Of a DNA stretch of 12,149 bases, positions 7,801 to 12,149 are shown in pieces. The stretch covers positions 1-12,149 of the forward strand of contig CAVCUQ010000040.1 of NCBI GenBank assembly GCA_963605425.1, written 5' to 3'. Numbering within the stretch: the first letter of the stretch is position 1; each line of letters opens with the position of its first letter. The DNA comes from JAEELC01 sp963605425. GTDB lineage: Bacteria > Bacillota_I > Bacilli_A > Acholeplasmatales > Anaeroplasmataceae. The position numbers and the translations under genes were made by a program. A model generated the notes under the pieces. The model was given only the letters and a program-made list of their open reading frames with translations, ran no database searches and was not told where the DNA came from.

Positions 7801-8692
7801 CATAGAATTCTTTAGTCTTATAATTAGAAATATTAGTATCTCTTGTAAAGTCTAACTTATATAAAGTTAAATCATTATACTTAATTTGATCACCAGCTTG
7901 ATACTTACTAGTTAAATCATCCTTAAATGAAATATAGTATAAACTAGATTCATCAATATATGCATTATAAATATAATCTTCACCAGTACCATAATTACCA
8001 TTTTCATCATATTTATAGATGTTATCATCTACTGTCTTTTCAGACATATATTTAATATCATAATATCCTGAATATTTAATAGTATATGTTTCCTCAGTAT
8101 CAGAATAATTTACTTTATTACCATCACTATTTTTAAAAGTTAATACATCATCCTTATTTAGATATAATTCATCAATATAATATTCATCATAAGTGGTATT
8201 AAATTGATTGAATGTTAAATCATAAGTTTTTGATTCACCTTCAGTTGCTGGTTCATCAGCTGCAGTATTATCATTAACTGTTAGTTTATATGAAGGCTTC
8301 ATATAATATTCATAAGATACTTGAGCATCAGTCTTTTCTAGGTTAGTATCTGCTGTATGTGCATCATCATAAACATAATTAGTTGAGAAATAAATATTAT
8401 ATTTACTTGTTTGGCTAGCTTTTACATTAAAAGAATTGCCTTGAGTATTATAATATTTAGCACCAGTATTAGATTCAACTCTAAATAATTTAGTAGCGTC
8501 TAATTCTTGATTTTCAAGAACATAGTGGTCACCATCAAGTGTCATTATATTCTTATTCTTCTTTTGATAGTTATCAGTTGAATAAGTAACATAATAAACA
8601 ATCTCATCAGCTTTAACTGTCTTTATACTAAAGGAAATACAAATAATTAAGGCAAGTGATAAAATAACACTTAAAATTTTATTTTTCTTCAT
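4859..8692 (-). CDS. Large secreted, C-terminally anchored surface protein with GLUG repeats
   Basis: 1277 residues. The signal peptide is residues 1-28 (MKKNK, hydrophobic core, likely cleavage after VKA). Four tandem beta modules of 75-100 residues follow at about 32-104, 133-217, 251-349 and 369-459, each ending in a G/KYxIxF-type strand. Then comes a lead-in of the kind found before GLUG repeats (FNGVFNGNYHSI, 528-539), and about eleven GLUG-like repeats (residues 560-945; cores such as VGGISG and AGGIVG). A C-terminal region of about 200 residues precedes a transmembrane helix (about 1243-1263) and a basic tail. There is no LPXTG and no lipobox, so it is held by the membrane helix and displayed outside. 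Start ATG 8692 is set by GGAGGA (8700-8705); a TTG at 8698 is too close. It is translationally coupled to the exporter gene. A role in adhesion or glycan binding is inference. Confidence 0.85.
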   Translation of the reverse strand: MKKNKILSVILSLALIICISFSIKTVKADEIVYYVTYSTDNYQKKNKNIMTLDGDHYVLENQELDATKLFRVESNTGAKYYNTQGNSFNVKASQTSKYNIYFSTNYVYDDAHTADTNLEKTDAQVSYEYYMKPSYKLTVNDNTAADEPATEGESKTYDLTFNQFNTTYDEYYIDELYLNKDDVLTFKNSDGNKVNYSDTEETYTIKYSGYYDIKYMSEKTVDDNIYKYDENGNYGTGEDYIYNAYIDESSLYYISFKDDLTSKYQAGDQIKYNDLTLYKLDFTRDTNISNYKTKEFYVSKRDYTLNYNIYVLDQITNTYNVVDDDNDSDSVVSKLTITDMGWYQIVFKPLTGEKYQTLSEKVSRPINEYYFASNLNNYLYDDYGNYNLSDTYKFVKVEESDDLYDSDYDQYKLTLTFDKYQVKNNIEFYITDGTDYYKDGSDYIVISKEGKYEILFSKDHIYSRTRHYKFSLVNETGDLTYVEIDSEEDFKNFVDDCNADSTYSQNKVFNLTNDLNLIKYTDLSIKEFNGVFNGNYHSITNYNLSSDNADEYASLFNIVTKNANVNNLEFKSLNINASKASYVGIIGRLYGTVTNITASGYIEGKSYVGLIGYVGNYKLDSSTESGNDSTVSYGYAYVNKVTNSAYIYGKSYVGGISGFNGGKIIESCNKQSINSKSYTSNDNIYCVGGISGYSIGEIIKCTNTAKVGFTNIGSFVGGISGLSNGAYYFNTNTGNVYGRLNVGGIVGYYTTITKSSDSDYSKYFNSNQYEDIINQLLNYGENDEDIDVATNLGNNIILYCLNKGTVVASTEAAGGIAGLVDVKVSIKGNINNSDIEVTSGSYAGGIVGNLKNATVTECINYGYVKVAGLNGSSYAAGIAGSASDSTISYSSSYSIVEGTDYIAGVAGYVSSGSTVISTISDSYLVIKTTSKYTGSVIGKAESAELSDSTFGDKIKYNYYVTNKFNGIDSKNYGADSKYAAYGLNKEDLVSYNTLSINLANEFGSTYFVGGTGITSYPFLNIFEELYKDEDIKFDTTLDYETLANDIIAILFDEEEAICLKSNIVIYMELNSNSSDVDDLDKYEINSIVRYYTDDIDTNVKFKYATEENGIYFFKADDNNYIVNWSSEENNFVYAKYTKVVTSLNTSDKFVFVEGKFASGTEVKLVRTGENYKLVFTYNGDEVTYNNVTVKVKDKESKVYTCANEDLREVTTSEYGDYQVFKLDKSDTSFTLKAVSNETTIFEYVIIALVSVILIVNICAVVSLHSKKTKKNQEVETK
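5866..7010 (-). repeat. GLUG-type repeat tract inside the surface-protein gene
   Basis: About eleven degenerate repeats of 25-50 residues, each with a Y/F/NxGGIxG-type core (VGIIG, VGLIG, VGGISG three times, VGGIVG, AGGIAG, AGGIVG, AAGIAG, IAGVAG, TGSVIG). Between cores lie short beta strands and polar turns, as expected of a beta-solenoid stalk. The DNA copies have diverged, so this is an old protein repeat rather than a recent DNA amplification. Confidence 0.8.
7315..8597 (-). repeat. Four N-terminal beta modules of the surface protein
   Basis: Degenerate modules share the order YY(V/I/F) start, an L..F/V strand after a KxDD/NxxL turn, then a closing GYYDIKY / GWYQIVF / GKYEILF / KYNIYF strand. 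The pattern resembles the small carbohydrate-binding-like sandwich modules that precede GLUG repeats or glycosidase domains in gut Bacillota. That link is from memory and not proven. Confidence 0.5.
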
Positions 8693-11054
8693 ATTCAATT
8701 CCTCCTATTTTTTTATTTTTCTTCTTACGTTTTATCATTTCTTTATATTTATCTGTATCAATCTTTGGCAGAGTTAACTTTAATAGTTTGTCAGCAAAGA
8801 AATATAAGAATAGTGGTAATACACACATTACAGATAAAATAGAAATTACTGTACCTCTTCCTAAAGCTTGACCTAAAGTTGAAATTAGAGGGTCTTTAAC
8901 AAAGAAGTAAATTAAATATCCGGCAGCAATCATAATTGAACCTGAAGTAAGGATTGTACCAAATGCTTGATTTAAAGTATCGATAATAGCTTGTTTCTTT
9001 ACTTCTTTTCTATCTTGAGTAAGGTTCATAGGATCACTTACAATCTCAGTGTATCTATTAGTTATAACGATAGCGTAGTCGATTGTAGCACCCATTTGAA
9101 TTGAAGATACAATTAAGTATACGAAGAAGTAAATATTAATACCTTGAATTGCTGGAATAGCAAAGTTAATAAAGATAGCACCTTGAATAGTAGCAACCTG
9201 TAATAGAGGTAATCCATATGAATTAGATGTAAGCATAAGGATTAAGTATACGAATACAATTGTAAGAATTGAAATTAATAAGTTATCAGTTGAGAAACTT
9301 GAGTTTAAGTCATAAGAGTTCATTGAATCACCAGCAAAGATTAAATTAGGGTGATAACTCTTAAGTTCTGAATTGAATTCATCAATTAAATTGAAAGCAG
9401 CTTTATCTTCAATTTCAGCATCAATATTAAATACAATTCTTGTATAGTTAGTACCAATAAGTTGGTCTTCAGCATCAGTAATTTGATCTCTAATATCTTC
9501 ATACTTATCTAATACATCATCATCGTTGTTGATCGCAGCTTTAATGAAATCATCATGGCTGAAGGCTGTATCACACATTGAAAGAAGACTTGCAGTGTAG
9601 ATATCAGGGTTAGCTTCAAATGTTAATACTTCTTCTTTACTAGAATCTTCATCAACTAAATAAGCATAAGCTAAATAGATCTTCTTACTAGTTGAATCAT
9701 CTATTCCTAGAAATAAAGCGAAGTCCTTATAATTCATTTCATCTACTAAAGTATGTGTAACATTATTATTTGTAATTTCTACATTAGATATACAAGTGAT
9801 ATCTGATACTAATTCTTTAGTTTTAAGATATGAAACTACTTCTTTTTCTTCTTTATAATCATCTTTTGGAACCAAAATTACAAATTGATTCTTAGAACCA
9901 AATATCTCTTTAATTTGTGTGGAAGCTATCATTGAATCTGTAGGCTTACTTGTTGAGATAGCTGATTGAGCATATGAATAAGTAAGTTGATTTGAAAATA
10001 CTGCACATACAATAACAAGAATTAAGAATAATGGTGGTAATACATATCTTAACTTAAAGATTAGCTTTGAGAATGGAGTAATCTTTGGAACAAAATCTTT
10101 ATGTGTTGTTTTATCTATCCATTTTGTAAATAATAAAATGATAGATGGCATAAAGAAAAATACTGCTAGCATTGAACAAATAATTGATTTAGCAAGTACT
10201 AAACCCATGTCTTGTCCTAGCTTTAATGTCATACAGCATAGTGCAAGTAAGCCGGAAATAGTTGTAAGAGATGAACCAGCTATTTCAATAATAGCTTTAG
10301 ATAAAGCTTCTGTTAAAGCTTCTTTAGGTGCTAATCCTCTTGCTTTTTCTTCAGCAAAACGCTGTGATAAGATAATCGCATAGTCAATCGCTAAGGCTAA
10401 CTGCAATATTACACAAACTGAATTTGAAATAAAGGAAATAGTTCCAAATATAAAGTTTGTACCCATATTAAGTAAGGCAGCTGAACCGAATACGATTAAG
10501 AATACTAATACTTCTGCAAATGATTTACTAGTAAATGCAAGTACTAGCACTATGATAGCAACTACCATGACTAAAATCTTATTGATATCTGATGCTAAGT
10601 CGTCCGCATATGTATCAACTAAACTAGTCTTAACTAATGTATCATAAGGACTTACTAATTCTATAACCTTATTATAAGCATCGACACATATTTGATCATC
10701 CTCAGTACCATCATAAGTAATAGTAAATAGGGCACTAGATGATTTGTAATAATCTTCTGTATTTTCAAAAGGAAGACTCTTTACACCATCTAAGGCTTCT
10801 ATTTCTTCCTTAAGTTCACTTGCTTCATCATAAGTAATATTTCTAATTAGGAATGTACTTGTTCCATAAGTAACAAATTCATTATCCATTATATCTAAAC
10901 CTTTTTTAGTATCAGTATCTGCAGGAAGATAAGAAGTGATTGAATATTCAATATTTACTTTATCTCTTGCAAGACCACATAATATTAAAATAGGAATAAA
11001 TATAAATAATATTAACTTAGAATGATTAACAATGAAACTTGCAAATTTCTTCAT
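8679..11054 (-). CDS. MMPL/RND-superfamily membrane exporter
   Basis: A 791-residue MMPL-type transporter with the two-fold layout of 12 helices: TM1 about 14-30, first extracytoplasmic domain 31-158, TM2-6 about 159-312, TM7 about 337-353, second large extracytoplasmic domain 354-590, TM8-12 about 591-754. A Lys-rich cytoplasmic tail follows. The proton-relay Asp-Tyr pairs in TM4 (ALAIDYAIILSQRF, Asp224) and TM10 (ATIDYAIVITNRY, Asp659) are both intact, so it should be proton-driven and functional. Relatives export lipids, fatty acids or antimicrobial compounds; the substrate here is unknown. Start ATG 11054 has AGGAGGT 7-8 bases upstream. The 3' end carries the ribosome binding site of the surface protein (codons for GGI) and overlaps that gene by 14 bases. 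It is divergent from a TetR gene. Confidence 0.9.
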   Translation of the reverse strand: MKKFASFIVNHSKLILFIFIPILILCGLARDKVNIEYSITSYLPADTDTKKGLDIMDNEFVTYGTSTFLIRNITYDEASELKEEIEALDGVKSLPFENTEDYYKSSSALFTITYDGTEDDQICVDAYNKVIELVSPYDTLVKTSLVDTYADDLASDINKILVMVVAIIVLVLAFTSKSFAEVLVFLIVFGSAALLNMGTNFIFGTISFISNSVCVILQLALAIDYAIILSQRFAEEKARGLAPKEALTEALSKAIIEIAGSSLTTISGLLALCCMTLKLGQDMGLVLAKSIICSMLAVFFFMPSIILLFTKWIDKTTHKDFVPKITPFSKLIFKLRYVLPPLFLILVIVCAVFSNQLTYSYAQSAISTSKPTDSMIASTQIKEIFGSKNQFVILVPKDDYKEEKEVVSYLKTKELVSDITCISNVEITNNNVTHTLVDEMNYKDFALFLGIDDSTSKKIYLAYAYLVDEDSSKEEVLTFEANPDIYTASLLSMCDTAFSHDDFIKAAINNDDDVLDKYEDIRDQITDAEDQLIGTNYTRIVFNIDAEIEDKAAFNLIDEFNSELKSYHPNLIFAGDSMNSYDLNSSFSTDNLLISILTIVFVYLILMLTSNSYGLPLLQVATIQGAIFINFAIPAIQGINIYFFVYLIVSSIQMGATIDYAIVITNRYTEIVSDPMNLTQDRKEVKKQAIIDTLNQAFGTILTSGSIMIAAGYLIYFFVKDPLISTLGQALGRGTVISILSVMCVLPLFLYFFADKLLKLTLPKIDTDKYKEMIKRKKKNKKIGGIEYEEK
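8700..8705 (-). promoter_or_regulatory. Ribosome binding site of the surface-protein gene inside the exporter gene
   Basis: GGAGGA on the minus strand, 7 bases before ATG 8692, read by the exporter frame as Gly-Gly. It fixes the start and shows that translating ribosomes cross the site before the second gene starts. Confidence 0.85.
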
Positions 11055-11090
11055 AATTTATACCTCCTATGTTTGTCTTTTATTTTAACC

Positions 11091-11115
11091 TTATATATGA
11101 TATAATTAAATATAA
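11091..11115. promoter_or_regulatory. Imperfect palindrome over the exporter -10, possible operator
   Basis: A 25-base AT-rich near-palindrome (TTATAT at 11091 mirrored by ATATAA at 11110), with 9 of 12 symmetric positions paired. It covers the -10 box of the exporter promoter, where a TetR repressor could bind. Base composition makes chance symmetry likely. Confidence 0.3.
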
Positions 11116-11125
11116 AAGTTATCAA
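11097..11125 (-). promoter_or_regulatory. Promoter of the exporter/surface-protein operon
   Basis: The minus strand carries TTGATA (11120-11125) and TATCAT (11097-11102) separated by exactly 17 bases; each box matches the housekeeping sigma consensus at 5 of 6 positions. It leads to AGGAGG and the exporter ATG 43 bases past the -10. Confidence 0.75.
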
Positions 11126-11142
11126 TCAACATTTTTTTATAT

Positions 11143-11160
11143 TTGTTAGATATACTACAA
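11143..11160. promoter_or_regulatory. TTGT-N10-ACAA palindrome over the tetR -10, possible operator
   Basis: An 18-base site with TTGT/ACAA arms and an ATAT centre overlaps TATACT (11151-11156), the likely -10 of the regulator gene on the plus strand. The size suits a TetR dimer. This would give autoregulation; it is a symmetry-only guess. Confidence 0.3.
11151..11156 (+). promoter_or_regulatory. Candidate -10 box of the tetR-family gene
   Basis: TATACT, 24 bases before the ATG at 11181. The -35 is poor (AACATT at 17 bases, TCAACA at 19) and abuts the -35 of the divergent exporter promoter, so the two promoters stand back to back. Confidence 0.45.
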
Positions 11161-11180
11161 AAAAGGAGAAAGTGTAAAGA

Positions 11181-11744
11181 ATGGACTTAAGGACAATTAA
11201 AACAGAGAAAGCATTATTCAAGGCATTAGAAACCTTACTTAGAGTTAAATCATTTGATAGGATCACCGTTCAAGATATTTGTAATGAAGCTTTAATTAAT
11301 AGAGTTACTTTTTATAATCATTATGAAGATAAATATGATTTATTTGATCATTATGTAGATTATGTTTTAGAAAACTTAATTAAAACAAGCATTAACACAA
11401 GTACTACTTCTATTAATGATTATTTAAAGAGTGTAATTATGAATGTAACAAAGATGCTTTATGAAAATAAAAATATTTTAAAATCTCTAACAAACGTAAA
11501 CGATTCTTTCTTAGTTTATTTAGTTCATAACAAAATAAATAAAGAAGTTAATATTTTAGTTAATGAATATTTTGCAAATATTAAATTAAGATATGATTTA
11601 AATTTAATTACAACCTTTATCATAGGTGGATTTTCTTCTATTATATCAGATGCAATTTCTAATAATACTGTAACATATGAAGAATTAATTAAAGAATCAA
11701 ATCGACTTATAGATGATATTTTATATATAATTTGTGAAAAATAA
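11181..11744 (+). CDS. TetR-family transcriptional regulator
   Basis: A 187-residue regulator. The N-terminal TetR DNA-binding domain is clear: helix 1 RTIKTEKALFKALETLL, a helix-turn-helix over about residues 28-47 (ITVQDICNEALINRVTFYNHY), then EDKYDLFDHYVDYVL starting the ligand domain. TFYNHYEDKYDLF is the signature of this family. The C-terminal half (60-187) is helical and ligand-binding, with no recognisable effector specificity. The start codon follows AGGAG with a longish 12-base spacing. Being divergent from the exporter operon across 126 bases suggests it represses that operon and responds to an exported compound or membrane stress; this is inferred from arrangement. A hairpin follows 9 bases after its stop. 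Confidence 0.92.
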   Translation: MDLRTIKTEKALFKALETLLRVKSFDRITVQDICNEALINRVTFYNHYEDKYDLFDHYVDYVLENLIKTSINTSTTSINDYLKSVIMNVTKMLYENKNILKSLTNVNDSFLVYLVHNKINKEVNILVNEYFANIKLRYDLNLITTFIIGGFSSIISDAISNNTVTYEELIKESNRLIDDILYIICEK

Positions 11745-11753
11745 AATTAATAA

Positions 11754-11792
11754 ACCCGTTATAAGGATTATCTTATAGCGGGTATTTGATTA
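11754..11792 (+). terminator. Terminator hairpin after the tetR-family gene
   Basis: A 12-pair stem with one G-U (11754-11765 with 11772-11783), loop GATTAT, followed by ATTTGATTATTT. The T-tract is interrupted on the plus strand; the minus strand is also T-rich after the stem (TTATTAATTTTATTTTTC), so it may work both ways. Confidence 0.75.
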
Positions 11793-11811
11793 TTTACGAC
11801 AAGGTGCTTTC

Positions 11812-11962
11812 ATTAAAAAAGTGTACAGATGTTAACTATATATGGAAAAGTATGATTTTATCATTATGCTAGAAAATTCTCTTCCAATACTCGTTATTAA
11901 TCAAAAGGAAGATGCCAAGCAACTTAATTACAAAACCAGTTCAAGCTACACACTTTTTTAAT
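11812..11962. repeat. 151-base segment bounded by a 13-base perfect inverted repeat
   Basis: ATTAAAAAAGTGT (11812-11824) is repeated in inverted form at 11950-11962; counting two transitions, the match reaches 15 of 17 bases. The size and terminal repeats resemble a MITE or a worn insertion-sequence remnant. No transposase reading frame and no clear target duplication were found (only AT at both edges). Confidence 0.4.
11842..11961 (+). CDS. Possible 39-residue ORF or gene fragment
   Basis: Reads MEKYDFIIMLENSLPILV then a polar stretch ending SSSYTLF and TAA. The composition (mixed hydrophobic and charged residues, few of the low-complexity residues expected of random AT-rich DNA) looks like genuine coding sequence. 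No good ribosome binding site precedes the ATG, and the stop lies in the right arm of the inverted repeat. It may be a leftover piece of a longer protein. I do not recognise the family. Confidence 0.25.
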   Translation: MEKYDFIIMLENSLPILVINQKEDAKQLNYKTSSSYTLF

Positions 11963-11984
11963 ATAGATCCCTCTTAGCTTTGGT

Positions 11985-12073
11985 TTAATTTTCACTTTCT
12001 GCGTCTTTTAAAATATCATCAATTTTTTCTTATACTTCTTTTCATAGTATAGAACGCAAAAGTTTTCTCATTC
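11985..12073 (-). pseudogene. Possible frameshifted C-terminal remnant of a lost gene
   Basis: On the minus strand one frame reads ENFCVLYYEKKYKKK and, after a shift at a run of six A (12023-12028), another reads KIDDILKDAESEN followed by TAA. Together they look like the hydrophilic C-terminus of a protein. A TGA lies just upstream in the first frame, so no intact gene remains. Chance open frames are a real alternative. Confidence 0.25.
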
Positions 12074-12149
12074 TAAAAAATAAATATATAAAACTTTAAT
12101 TAGTTAAAATTAATAATTTATTCATTATTTTTTTTATTTATTATGATTT

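Larger units (their letters stand above)
11793..12149. other. Gene-poor right end
   Basis: No intact gene of ordinary length is found on either strand. The stretch holds the inverted-repeat element, the 39-codon ORF and the frameshifted remnant, then very AT-rich DNA (12074-12149) in which I see nothing. It looks like decayed mobile or gene debris. Confidence 0.6.

Noticed and set aside
8600..8692. Lipoprotein signal in the surface protein (Cys in LIICIS)
   Set aside because: The residue before Cys is Ile rather than Gly/Ala/Ser, and a signal peptidase I site VKA follows.
8693..8698. TTG at 8698 as the surface-protein start
   Set aside because: Only one base from GGAGGA; the ATG at 8692 has proper spacing and begins a standard signal peptide.
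10138..10383. 81-codon open frame on the plus strand
   Set aside because: It is antisense to conserved transmembrane segments of the MMPL exporter, with no start signals.

Overview
The window is low in G+C (roughly 30 % by eye) and densely coded. It has Shine-Dalgarno motifs of the AGGAGG type, TGA used as a stop (the 362-residue gene ends in TGA overlapping the next ATG), and ATG-initiated genes packed into short operons. The gene content is a glycyl-radical enzyme with its activase, an MMPL exporter with a TetR regulator, and a large GLUG-repeat surface protein with no LPXTG motif. This suggests an anaerobic, Gram-positive-type low-GC bacterium (Bacillota or Mycoplasmatota, probably gut-associated). 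The placement is inference, as no rRNA or marker gene is present.

Layout from the left. Positions 1-49 look like the 5' end of a group II intron on the minus strand (GTGTG start, TGAAAGTCC hairpin) that runs off the window. It starts 3 bases past the hairpin terminator of the operon that follows, the insertion preference known for class IIC introns. Positions 91-3735 (minus) are a four-gene operon, read right to left: a YjjI-family glycyl-radical enzyme, its YjjW-type radical SAM activase, an unrecognised 362-residue protein and a 62-residue two-helix membrane protein. Every junction overlaps by 1 or 4 bases. Positions 3802-4293 and 4346-4741 (minus) are a RimI-like GNAT acetyltransferase and a two-CBS-domain protein.

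Positions 4859-11054 (minus) are a two-gene unit: an MMPL/RND-type membrane exporter (791 aa) and a 1277-residue secreted, C-terminally membrane-anchored surface protein whose first codons overlap the exporter's last codons. The surface protein has four N-terminal beta modules, about eleven GLUG-like repeats and a C-terminal transmembrane anchor. A TetR-family regulator (11181-11744, plus) is divergent from this unit across 126 bases holding both promoters and candidate operators, so it probably controls the exporter operon and itself.

Positions 11745-12149 hold the tetR terminator, a 151-base element bounded by a 13-base perfect inverted repeat with a possible 39-residue ORF inside, and what looks like a frameshifted C-terminal gene remnant. 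No tRNA, rRNA, CRISPR array or complete transposase gene was seen. Four gene starts are placed 6 to 12 bases downstream of the longest possible ORF because the ribosome binding sites demand it.
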